Assembly (NCBI GenBank): GCA_001724425.1
Contig: MEEK01000022.1
Location: 1-43,133, forward strand
DNA from: Microbacterium sp. SCN 70-27
GTDB lineage: Bacteria; Actinomycetota; Actinomycetes; Actinomycetales; Microbacteriaceae
DNA: 43,133 bases
Reading direction: 5' to 3'
Under the pieces are notes generated by a model. It was given only the letters and a program-made list of their open reading frames with translations, searched no databases and was not told the origin of the DNA. The translations under genes were made by a program, and so were the position numbers. Below are positions 17,223 to 23,978 of this stretch, piece by piece; positions within the stretch are counted from its first letter, which is position 1; the number at the start of each line of letters is the position of its first letter.

Positions 17223-18175
17223 GGGTCAAGCCTATGGGTCGCGAGGGCGTCGGCATCCGCATCAGGCGACAACCAGGCGATTCCCTGGTACCGGCGGAAC
17301 CACGACACCTGCCGACGCGCGTAGCGGCGCGTGAGCGCCTGCGTCTGCGCGATCGCGTCGGCCTCGGACAGCGTGCCGTCGAGTTGCGCGAGGGCCTGCG
17401 CGTAGCCGATCGCGCGCGGCGCGGTCGTGCCGCGCTCGAGACCGCGGCCGCGGAGGCCGGCGACCTCGGCGAGAAGGCCGGAGCGCCACATCTCCTCGAC
17501 ACGCGCATCGAGGCGCGCGACGAGTGCGTCACGGGGCACCTCGACGCCGATCAGCGTGGTCGGCTCGTGCCAGAGGGTCGGCGCCTCGGGGAGCGTCGCG
17601 CCGTGGGTCTGGCCACCTTGCGCGAGGATCTCGAGCGCGCGGACGATCCGACGGCCGTTGCGCGGGTCGACGCGCTCTGCGGTGGCGGCATCGAGCGCGC
17701 GGAGGCGTTCGTACAGCGCGCCGGGGCCTTCGCGGTCGAGGTCGGCTTCGAGCCGCGCGCGCAGTTCCTCGTCGCGCGGGGGGAAGCGGAAGTCGTACAG
17801 CACGCTCGAGACGTACAGCCCCGACCCACCGACGAGGATCGCGTCGGCTCCGCGCGCGAAGATGTCGCCGATCGCGGCGCGGGCTTCGGCCTGGTACCAC
17901 GCGACGGCGGCGTCCTCGTCGGGGTCGAGGGCATCGAAGAGGTGATGCGGGATGCCGCGGCGGTCTTCGACAGGGAGCTTCGCCGTGCCGATGTCCATGC
18001 CGCGGTAGAGCTGCATGGCATCCGCGTTGACGATCTCGGCGGCGCGTCCGGCCCGTGCGAGCGCGGTGGCGAGGCGGAGCGAGAGGTCGGTCTTGCCCGT
18101 GCCGGTGGCCCCGACGATCGCCCAGAGCCGGGCGCGGTTCGGCTCGGCCTTGCCCGACGCGCTCGGTTCGCTCAC
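17219..18175 (-). CDS. miaA: tRNA dimethylallyltransferase
   Basis: 318 residues. It transfers dimethylallyl from DMAPP to N6 of A37 in tRNAs reading UNN codons, the substrate for MiaB just upstream. P-loop [15 protein letters not shown] near the N-terminus, [28 protein letters not shown], and the C-terminal [13 protein letters not shown]. Start GTG 18175 overlaps the miaB stop by four bases (GTGA); the end overlaps dapF the same way, so miaB-miaA-dapF is translationally coupled. Confidence 0.95.
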   Translation of the reverse strand: MSEPSASGKAEPNRARLWAIVGATGTGKTDLSLRLATALARAGRAAEIVNADAMQLYRGMDIGTAKLPVEDRRGIPHHLFDALDPDEDAAVAWYQAEARAAIGDIFARGADAILVGGSGLYVSSVLYDFRFPPRDEELRARLEADLDREGPGALYERLRALDAATAERVDPRNGRRIVRALEILAQGGQTHGATLPEAPTLWHEPTTLIGVEVPRDALVARLDARVEEMWRSGLLAEVAGLRGRGLERGTTAPRAIGYAQALAQLDGTLSEADAIAQTQALTRRYARRQVSWFRRYQGIAWLSPDADADALATHRLDP

Positions 18176-19734
18176 CGACCGGCGGGGGCGCGGAGGGTGG
18201 GGATGCCGAGACCGACGGCGCGGCGGCCGTCCTCCGTGAGCGTGACGGCGGGAGCGGGGGCGCCGCAGGACTCGGTCTGTGTGCGGTCCCATGCGTCGCC
18301 GGCGCGCGTGCGCCGGATGCGCAGAGGAGAGCCGTCGGTGCTGTCGGCAAGCAGGTGGAAGGGCGCGGCGTGGGTGACCGTCACGGTGACGACGTCACCG
18401 GGGCGCGGTGTCTCGCTGCCCGGGGGGAGCTCGAAGTGGACGAGCCGGTTGTCTTCGGCGCGGCCGGTAAGGCGGTGCGTTGCGGCATCCTTCTTGCCCT
18501 CGCCGGTGGAGACGAGCACCTGCAGCTCGCGCCCGACCTGGGACTGGTTCTCTTCGATAGAGATGCGCTCCTGCAGCGCGACGAGTCGTTCGTAGCGCTC
18601 CTGGACGACGGCTTTGGGCACCTGGTCGGGCATGGTCGCGGCCGGTGTGCCCTCGCGGATCGAGTACTGGAACGTGAAGGCGCTCGCGAAGCGGGCCTGC
18701 TCGACGACGCGCATCGTGTCTTCGAAGTCTTCGTCGGTCTCTCCGGGGAAACCGACGATGATGTCGGTGGAGATCGCGGCATTCGGGATGCGTGCACGGA
18801 CCCGGTCGAGGATGCCGAGGAACTTCTCGCTGCGGTACGAGCGGCGCATCGCCTTGAGGATCCGGTCGGACCCGGACTGCAGCGGCATGTGCAGCTGCGG
18901 CATGACGGCGGGGGTCTCGGCCATCGCGTCGATGACGTCGTCGGTGAAGGCGGCCGGGTGCGGGCTCGTGAATCGAATGCGTTCGAGGCCGGGGATCTCC
19001 CCCGCGGCGCGCAGGAGCTTGCCGAAAGCCTGGCGGTCGCCGAACTCGACGCCGTAGCTGTTGACGTTCTGGCCGAGGAGCGTCACTTCGATCGCACCGT
19101 CGTCGACGAGCAAGCGGATCTCGTTCAGGATGTCGCCCGGGCGACGGTCCTTCTCCTTGCCGCGCAGGTGCGGGACGATGCAGAACGTGCACGTGTTGTT
19201 GCAGCCGACCGAGATCGACACCCAGCCGCTGTAGACCGAGTCGCGCTTGGTCGGCAGGGTCGAGGGGAAGACCTCGAGGGATTCGAGGATCTCGAGCTCC
19301 GCATCGCCGTTGTGGCGGGCGCGCTCGAGGAGAGTCGGGAGGGATCCCATGTTGTGGGTGCCGAAGACGACATCGACCCAGGGGGCCCTCTCGAGGACGG
19401 CGTCCTTGTCCATCTGGGCGAGGCAGCCACCCACGGCGATCTGCATGCCCTCGCGCTTGTCCTTGCGGCTCTTGAGGTGGCCGAGGGTGCCGTAGAGCTT
19501 GCCGGCGGCGTTGTCGCGCACGGCGCACGTGTTGATGACGACGATGTCGGCCTCGACGCCGGACTCGGCGCGGACGTAGCCGGCCGACTCGAGGGAGCCC
19601 GACAGGCGCTCGGAGTCGTGGACGTTCATCTGGCATCCGAACGTGCGCACCTCGTAGGTCCGGGCGCTGCCGTCGGCGGTGACGGCAGCGTCCGAGGGCG
19701 CGATGATCGTGGGCGTGGCGGACGGAGAAGTCAT
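18172..19734 (-). CDS. miaB: tRNA-2-methylthio-N6-dimethylallyladenosine synthase
   Basis: 520 residues. Radical-SAM methylthiotransferase with two 4Fe-4S clusters. The N-terminal domain has cysteines in [24 protein letters not shown] and AVGGCLAQ; the radical-SAM CxxxCxxC motif is in [19 protein letters not shown]; a TRAM RNA-binding domain lies near 390-460. A ~45-residue tail ([12 protein letters not shown] onward) exceeds the usual end and is common in actinobacteria. Start ATG 19734 lies nine bases after TAGAAT (19744-19749), so the leader is at most a few bases. First gene of the miaB-miaA-dapF operon. Confidence 0.95.
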   Translation of the reverse strand: MTSPSATPTIIAPSDAAVTADGSARTYEVRTFGCQMNVHDSERLSGSLESAGYVRAESGVEADIVVINTCAVRDNAAGKLYGTLGHLKSRKDKREGMQIAVGGCLAQMDKDAVLERAPWVDVVFGTHNMGSLPTLLERARHNGDAELEILESLEVFPSTLPTKRDSVYSGWVSISVGCNNTCTFCIVPHLRGKEKDRRPGDILNEIRLLVDDGAIEVTLLGQNVNSYGVEFGDRQAFGKLLRAAGEIPGLERIRFTSPHPAAFTDDVIDAMAETPAVMPQLHMPLQSGSDRILKAMRRSYRSEKFLGILDRVRARIPNAAISTDIIVGFPGETDEDFEDTMRVVEQARFASAFTFQYSIREGTPAATMPDQVPKAVVQERYERLVALQERISIEENQSQVGRELQVLVSTGEGKKDAATHRLTGRAEDNRLVHFELPPGSETPRPGDVVTVTVTHAAPFHLLADSTDGSPLRIRRTRAGDAWDRTQTESCGAPAPAVTLTEDGRRAVGLGIPTLRAPAGR

Positions 19735-19806
19735 GATCTGCCCATTCTACGAGCGCGTTTCACTGTCAGGCCCGTGAGGCCTCCGTGATGGCCGGATCGG
19801 CGACGG

Positions 19807-20664
19807 CTACTCGAACCGCACGCCGCGCGCCGGTGGACGCGACGCTTCGTCGAGCGCCTGCCGGGCCGCGGACAGCGCCGCTCCGCCGTAACCGCGCCGG
19901 GCGAGCTGGCCCGCAAGGCGACGGAGCGCGGTGTCGCGTTCGAGGCTGCGCATGCCGTGCGCCTTGGACCGTGCGAACGCGAGCGCGCGCTCGAACTCGT
20001 CGTCGGGCAGCTCGTCGATGGCGGCGTCGATGACGTCGCGGGGGATGCCTCGCTTCGCGAGCGCCTGTGAGATCGCGCCCCTCCCCTGTCCCTTCCGGTC
20101 GATCGCGACGTGGATGAGTTGCTCAGCGAGCTTCGCGTCGTCGAGGTAGCCGTGACCGATGAACCGTGAGATGACCTCTTCGGCGGCGTCGTCCATGACG
20201 TCGACACCGCGCAGGACATCGCGGGCTTCTCGGATCGACAGCGAACGCGCGCGGAGCTTCCGCAGCAGCAGCGCCTCCCCTGCCGCGGTGATCTCCTGCT
20301 CGTCTGGGGATGTCACGGAGTCGGCGGGCTCCTCTACGGCGTCGCCCCAGGTGTTGGACCACGTCGCAGTGTGTGGTCTCGATACGTCCGCGCTAAGCGC
20401 GGACACTCGACCACCGGGGGCAGCGGGTCTCGATACGTCCGCGCTGTGCGCGGATGCTCGACCACAGGGGGCTGCAGGTCTCGATACGTCCGCGCTCCGC
20501 GCGGATGCTCGACCACCGGGGGCTGCGGGTCTCGATACGTCCGCGCTGCGCGCGGACACTCGACCACCGGGGGCCGGGTCGGACACTCGACCACCGGGTT
20601 CGGCGGTGGAACCGCCGAACAGGGGGGTCACGGGGGCGAGGCGCTCAGCCTCGCCCCCGTTCAC
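19807..20664 (-). CDS. recX: RecA regulator RecX with an in-frame tandem-repeat insertion
   Basis: 285 residues. The C-terminal ~150 residues are ordinary RecX: ALLLRKLRARSLSIREARDVL, GYLDDAKLAEQLI, KGQGRGAISQALAKRGIP and LARRGYGGA. RecX caps or disassembles RecA filaments. Upstream of the domain the frame runs through four and a half 17-residue repeats (GGRVSARSADVSRPAAP type) made by 51-bp DNA repeats. Beyond these it reaches RLAPVTPLFGG, which resembles N-termini of related RecX proteins from memory. The start is therefore placed at GTG 20664, with a weak G-rich ribosome site. If translation instead begins after the repeats, GTG 20316 (VTSPDEQE) is the candidate. The gene is preceded by 24-bp repeats and recA. 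Confidence 0.8.
   Translation of the reverse strand: MNGGEAERLAPVTPLFGGSTAEPGGRVSDPAPGGRVSARSADVSRPAAPGGRASARSADVSRPAAPCGRASAHSADVSRPAAPGGRVSALSADVSRPHTATWSNTWGDAVEEPADSVTSPDEQEITAAGEALLLRKLRARSLSIREARDVLRGVDVMDDAAEEVISRFIGHGYLDDAKLAEQLIHVAIDRKGQGRGAISQALAKRGIPRDVIDAAIDELPDDEFERALAFARSKAHGMRSLERDTALRRLAGQLARRGYGGAALSAARQALDEASRPPARGVRFE
20375..20598. repeat. Tandem 51-bp palindromic repeats inside recX
   Basis: Units begin at 20375, 20426, 20477 and 20528 (exact 51-bp period), followed by a right-half copy at 20581-20598. Each unit has GGTCTCGATACGTCCGCGCT, a two-base variable centre, then GCGCGGA and CTCGACCACC; the GTCCGCGC/GCGCGGAC arms form a hairpin. The period equals 17 codons, so the recX frame stays open. 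Confidence 0.95.
20598..20620. repeat. Perfect 10-bp inverted repeat in recX
   Basis: GTTCGGCGGT (20598-20607) and ACCGCCGAAC (20611-20620) with a 3-base loop. It encodes the LFGGSTAEP part of recX and follows the next hairpin on the transcript. Confidence 0.85.
20630..20660. repeat. Perfect 13-bp hairpin at the recX start
   Basis: Arms 20630-20642 (ACGGGGGCGAGGC) and 20648-20660 (GCCTCGCCCCCGT) with loop GCTCA. On the recA-recX transcript it begins two bases after the proposed GTG start and covers codons 2-12. It may limit readthrough or translation of recX relative to recA. Confidence 0.85.
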
Positions 20665-20674
20665 GCCCCACCCC

Positions 20675-20780
20675 GGTTGTTGAGCGACGTCGAAACACGG
20701 TTGTTGGGCGACGTCGAAACACGGTTGTTGAGCGACGTCGAAACACAGTTGTCGAGCGACGTCGACACACGGTTGCTCAC
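20675..20780. repeat. Tandem 24-bp repeats between recA and recX
   Basis: Copies start at 20675, 20699, 20723, 20747 and, partial, 20771: GGTTGTTGAGCGACGTCGAAA plus CAC, with a palindromic CGACGTCG core. They fill the recA-recX gap. The period is also a multiple of three (8 codons). Sequence differs from the 51-bp units. Confidence 0.93.
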
Positions 20781-20794
20781 CGCGATCACCGGCA

Positions 20795-21844
20795 TCAGGC
20801 CGGGCGACGCTCGGCGAGGTCCGCGACCGGGGCATCCACGGCCTTCGGCTGACCGATGCCGAGCTTCTGCAGGATCTTCTGCTCGATGTCCGCCGCGATG
20901 TCCGTGTTCTTGATGAGGAAGTTGCGCGCGTTCTCCTTGCCCTGGCCGAGCTGCTCGCCGTCGTACGTGTACCAGGCACCCGACTTCTTGACGATCCCCT
21001 GGTCGACGCCGTAGTCGATGAGCGACCCCTCGCGCGAGATACCGACGCCGTACAGGATGTCGAACTCCGCCTGCTTGAACGGCGGTGCCATCTTGTTCTT
21101 GACGACCTTGACACGCGTGCGGTTTCCGACCGCCTCCGTGCCGTCCTTGAGCGTCTCGATCCGGCGGATGTCGAGCCGGACGGAGGCGTAGAACTTCAGC
21201 GCCTTACCGCCGGCGGTCGTCTCGGGCGAGCCGAAGAAGACGCCGATCTTCTCGCGCAGCTGGTTGATGAAGATCATCGTGGTGCCGGTCTGGTTCAGAC
21301 CACCCGTGAGCTTGCGGAGCGCCTGCGACATGAGGCGCGCCTGGAGACCGACGTGCGAATCGCCCATCTCGCCCTCGATCTCGGCCTTCGGCACGAGGGC
21401 TGCCACCGAGTCGATGACGACGAGATCGATGGCACCCGAACGCACGAGCATGTCGGCGATCTCGAGCGCCTGTTCGCCCGTGTCGGGCTGCGACACGAGC
21501 AGCTGGTCGATGTCGACGCCGAGCTTCTGGGCGTAGTCGGGGTCGAGCGCGTGCTCGGCATCCACGAACGCGGCGATCCCGCCGGCGCGCTGGACGTTCG
21601 CGATCGCGTGGAGGGTCAGGGTGGTCTTACCGGAGGACTCCGGACCGTAGATCTCTACGATGCGGCCACGCGGCAGTCCGCCGACGCCGAGAGCGACGTC
21701 GAGGGCGATGGAGCCGGTCGGGATGACGGCGACGGGTGCGCGCTCGTCGCTGCCGAGGCGCATCACCGAGCCCTTCCCGAACTGACGATCGATCTGGGCG
21801 AGTGCCGATTCGAGGGCCTTCTCGCGGTCTGCGGGTGATGGCAT
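20795..21844 (-). CDS. recA: Recombinase RecA
   Basis: 349 residues. ATP-dependent strand-exchange protein and trigger of LexA self-cleavage. Walker A is GPESSGKTT at residues 67-75; Walker [20 protein letters not shown]; the DNA-binding loop regions include [16 protein letters not shown], and [20 protein letters not shown] is present. No intein, unlike some mycobacteria. Start ATG 21844 has AGAAGGAG six bases upstream. The frame stays open 42 codons further to ATG 21970, but that start has no ribosome site. The promoter is far upstream with a LexA box at 22042-22057. recX follows after a repeat-filled 130-base gap. Confidence 0.99.
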   Translation of the reverse strand: MPSPADREKALESALAQIDRQFGKGSVMRLGSDERAPVAVIPTGSIALDVALGVGGLPRGRIVEIYGPESSGKTTLTLHAIANVQRAGGIAAFVDAEHALDPDYAQKLGVDIDQLLVSQPDTGEQALEIADMLVRSGAIDLVVIDSVAALVPKAEIEGEMGDSHVGLQARLMSQALRKLTGGLNQTGTTMIFINQLREKIGVFFGSPETTAGGKALKFYASVRLDIRRIETLKDGTEAVGNRTRVKVVKNKMAPPFKQAEFDILYGVGISREGSLIDYGVDQGIVKKSGAWYTYDGEQLGQGKENARNFLIKNTDIAADIEQKILQKLGIGQPKAVDAPVADLAERRPA

Positions 21845-22041
21845 GACGTGCTCCTTCTGTTCGCGTGTCCGTTGCCTGTAGGCTGTCGCGCCCCGCCCGG
21901 GCGGGCGGAGGTCTGCGACAAGGCAGAGGGTCGTGGTGACGAGACCCACGTTAGGAAGGGCCTCCGACATCGGTCGACGGCACCCGCCCAACGGTGGACA
22001 ACCTCTCGGCGATCCCTCTTGTGAGGGAGCCTATGACCGAA

Positions 22042-22057
22042 TCGAACAAATTTACGA
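22042..22057 (-). promoter_or_regulatory. LexA (SOS) box of recA
   Basis: On the minus strand TCGTAA-ATTT-GTTCGA matches TCGAAC-N4-GTTCGA at 10 of 12 fixed positions. It lies just upstream of a TAGGCT -10-like box (22028-22033, minus strand), overlapping where the -35 should be, so LexA binding would block recA transcription. The implied leader is about 175 bases and holds a small TCCCTC/GAGGGA hairpin at its very start (22013-22028). Confidence 0.65.
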
Positions 22058-22088
22058 AGACACGCCGGAACGAGCGCGGCGCGCGGCG

Positions 22089-22310
22089 TCAGCGCCGCGG
22101 GTCGAGGCGGCCCACGCCGTGCCGACGCGCAAGCGGGACGTCCGCTTCTTCACACAGGGCCAGCCACACGACGCGGGCATCCTCACCGTCGGCGAGCGCC
22201 TGCTCGGCGGTACGGTAGCCGACACCGCGGAGCACCAGGTCGGACGTCACCGATGATGCGCGTGCACCGAACTCGGCGGCGACGGCGCGCGTGAACTCGC
22301 TGCGCCGCAC
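22089..22310 (-). CDS. DUF3046 small protein
   Basis: 73 residues, all in the DUF3046 family: RRSEFTRAVAAEFGARASSV, then a conserved DLVLRGVGYRTAEQALADGEDARVVWLALCEEADVP. DUF3046 genes sit next to recA in many actinobacteria; the biochemical role is not known. Start GTG 22310 follows the clgR stop with a one-base gap, so it is coupled to clgR. The 3' part is Arg-rich. Family firm, function unknown. Confidence 0.9.
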   Translation of the reverse strand: MRRSEFTRAVAAEFGARASSVTSDLVLRGVGYRTAEQALADGEDARVVWLALCEEADVPLARRHGVGRLDPRR

Positions 22311-22311
22311 G

Positions 22312-22629
22312 TCAGTGCAGCGAGAGTTGCGACTGGATGTCGCGGTCGAGCGCGACCAGGTCATCGGGCACGACATCGGGGAAGACCTGCAGGCCCTCGA
22401 GAACCGAGATGCGGTCGCCCACTTCGCGCATGATGGTCGAGATGGGCACATCCAGCGCCTCTGCGACGGCGGCGAGGATCTCGCTCGATGCTTCCTTCTG
22501 TCCTCGTTCGACCTCGCTCAGGTAACCGAGGGCGACGCTCGCACGCCCCGCGACCTGGCGGAGGGTGCGGCCCTTCTGCAGGCGGAAGTCGCGCAGGACG
22601 TCGCCGATCTCTTGACGAACCAGGATCAT
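22312..22629 (-). CDS. clgR: ClgR-type XRE transcriptional regulator
   Basis: 105 residues. Helix-turn-helix of the Cro/C1 type (about 7-65): IGDVLRDFRLQKGRTLRQVAG, then SVALGYLSEVERGQKEASSE. ClgR of Corynebacterium, Streptomyces and mycobacteria activates clp protease genes and, in some, recX and stress genes; unlike many activators it lacks a ligand domain. Start ATG 22629 has GAGGAGGGG about six bases upstream. It shares a transcript with DUF3046. Upstream is an imperfect inverted repeat (22682-22716) that could be an operator, though it is not the published ClgR motif. Confidence 0.9.
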   Translation of the reverse strand: MILVRQEIGDVLRDFRLQKGRTLRQVAGRASVALGYLSEVERGQKEASSEILAAVAEALDVPISTIMREVGDRISVLEGLQVFPDVVPDDLVALDRDIQSQLSLH

Positions 22630-22681
22630 GTCGGGCCCCCTCCTCTGACAGTCAATCGGTGTTCCCGGGTGGACAACGGTA

Positions 22682-22716
22682 CAGCACTCGCTGGTCACAT
22701 TATCCCCAGAGTGCTG
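22682..22716. promoter_or_regulatory. Inverted repeat upstream of clgR
   Basis: CAGCACTC (22682-22689) and GAGTGCTG (22709-22716), extended inward by CTGG/CCAG with a two-base slip, in the 153-base gap between cinA and clgR. It may be an operator for clgR or a terminator for cinA. Also in this gap the AT content is higher than the surroundings. Confidence 0.45.
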
Positions 22717-22782
22717 AGGAATCACCCGGAATCACACAGACGTAACAGGCTCGTCATGTGGCCTATTCCCGCGGGGTACCGC

Positions 22783-23328
22783 TCACAGTGCTTCGAGGGC
22801 GAGACGGATCGCACGCGCTGCGGCCTCCGCCCGGATCTCCGCCCGTCCCCCCGACAGTTCGAGCGACTCGACACGCGAGCCGAGCGGCGTCGCGACGGCG
22901 AGGTGGACCGTCCCGACGGGCTGCCCGTCGGGAGACACGGGCCCCGCGATGCCGGTGGTCGCGATCCCGACATCCGCCTGCTGCTCCCCCGCGCCGACTG
23001 TGCGCCGGACGCCCTCGGCCATCTGCCGGGCGACCCGCGGGTGCACAGGTCCGTGTGCCGCGAGAAGCGTCCCGTCGACGCCGAGGAGTCTCGCCTTGAG
23101 GTCGGTCGCGTAGGCGACGACGCCGCCGCGCAGTACCGCCGACGAACCGGCGACATCGACGACGGAGGCAGTGACGAGACCGCCCGTGAGCGACTCCGCG
23201 ATACCGAGCATCCACCCGAGCTCCGCGAGGCGGGACACGAGCCGCTCCGCCTCGCTGCGACGGCCCGACGAGACCTGGGTGTTCTCGAGGTCCTCGGGGA
23301 GCCCCGGCAGTCCCGACCAGCCGCTCAC
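22783..23328 (-). CDS. CinA C-terminal domain protein (nicotinamide-nucleotide amidohydrolase type)
   Basis: 181 residues; stand-alone PncC domain without the CinA N-terminal MoaB-like domain. It deamidates nicotinamide mononucleotide to nicotinate mononucleotide in the pyridine-nucleotide cycle. Motifs: MLGIAESLTGGLVTASVVDV (catalytic Ser), SSAVLRGGVVAYATDLKARLLGV, TTGIAGPVSPDGQPVGTV. Start GTG 23328 overlaps the pgsA stop by four bases (GTGA). The pgsA-cinA-clgR order is conserved in actinobacteria. Confidence 0.92.
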   Translation of the reverse strand: MSGWSGLPGLPEDLENTQVSSGRRSEAERLVSRLAELGWMLGIAESLTGGLVTASVVDVAGSSAVLRGGVVAYATDLKARLLGVDGTLLAAHGPVHPRVARQMAEGVRRTVGAGEQQADVGIATTGIAGPVSPDGQPVGTVHLAVATPLGSRVESLELSGGRAEIRAEAAARAIRLALEAL

Positions 23329-23921
23329 GCCGCTCCGCCCGACCGCCGCGACGCCGAGGCGCCGGATGCCCGTGCCCCGCGCACCTCGGTGACGACGTAG
23401 TCGATGCCGCTCGCGACCGTGAGGATGACGGCGATCGTCATCGCGATCGCGTTCACGACGTGGATCCAGTCCCCCACCACGGTCCACAGCGGCAGCAGCG
23501 CGAGCGAGAGTGCGACCGCCTGGGCGACGGTCTTGAGCTTGCCCATCCATGCGGCCGCGACGACGTGGCTGGATGCCACGACGAGCCGGTGCACCGTGAT
23601 GCCGACTTCGCGCACCAGCACCAGGATCGTGACCCACCACGGCAGCTCGCCGAGGATGGACAACCCCACGAACGCGCACCCCGTCAACGCCTTGTCGGCG
23701 ATCGGGTCGAGCAGCTTGCCGAGATCGGTGACGATGTCGTGCTTGCGGGCGAGGTAACCGTCGATGCCGTCCGTCGCGATCGCGACGATGAACAGCACCG
23801 CGGCCCACCAGCGCAGCGGGCCGTCGTTCCCGGCATCCGCCAGCAGCATCCAGAGGAACACCGGCGCGCAGAGGATGCGCACGATCGTGATCGCGTTGGG
23901 GAGCTGTCTGGGGATCGCCAC
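23325..23921 (-). CDS. pgsA: CDP-diacylglycerol-glycerol-3-phosphate 3-phosphatidyltransferase
   Basis: 198 residues, integral membrane. It makes phosphatidylglycerol phosphate from CDP-diacylglycerol. The complete CDP-alcohol phosphatidyltransferase motif is present: DGIDGYLARKHDIVTDLGKL followed by LDPIADK, with all four Asp residues. About five to six hydrophobic segments; the C-terminal ~20 residues are Arg/Ser-rich and cytoplasmic. Start GTG 23921 stands six bases after TACGCT (23928-23933), the leaderless pattern. First gene of pgsA-cinA. Confidence 0.93.
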   Translation of the reverse strand: MAIPRQLPNAITIVRILCAPVFLWMLLADAGNDGPLRWWAAVLFIVAIATDGIDGYLARKHDIVTDLGKLLDPIADKALTGCAFVGLSILGELPWWVTILVLVREVGITVHRLVVASSHVVAAAWMGKLKTVAQAVALSLALLPLWTVVGDWIHVVNAIAMTIAVILTVASGIDYVVTEVRGARASGASASRRSGGAA

Positions 23922-23978
23922 GAGCCGAGCGTACCGTCCGGCGCGCACTCACCGACATGCGACCGGCCGCATGGCCGA

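Noticed and set aside
20159..20683. Plus-strand frame of 174 codons through the 51-bp repeats
   Set aside because: Open only because the repeat period is a multiple of three; it is antisense to recX and has no ribosome site.
20375..20780. CRISPR array
   Set aside because: Repeats are directly contiguous with no unique spacers, are palindromic, and no cas genes are near.
20795..21844. Intein in recA as in some mycobacteria
   Set aside because: The frame is normal length (349 codons) and uninterrupted.
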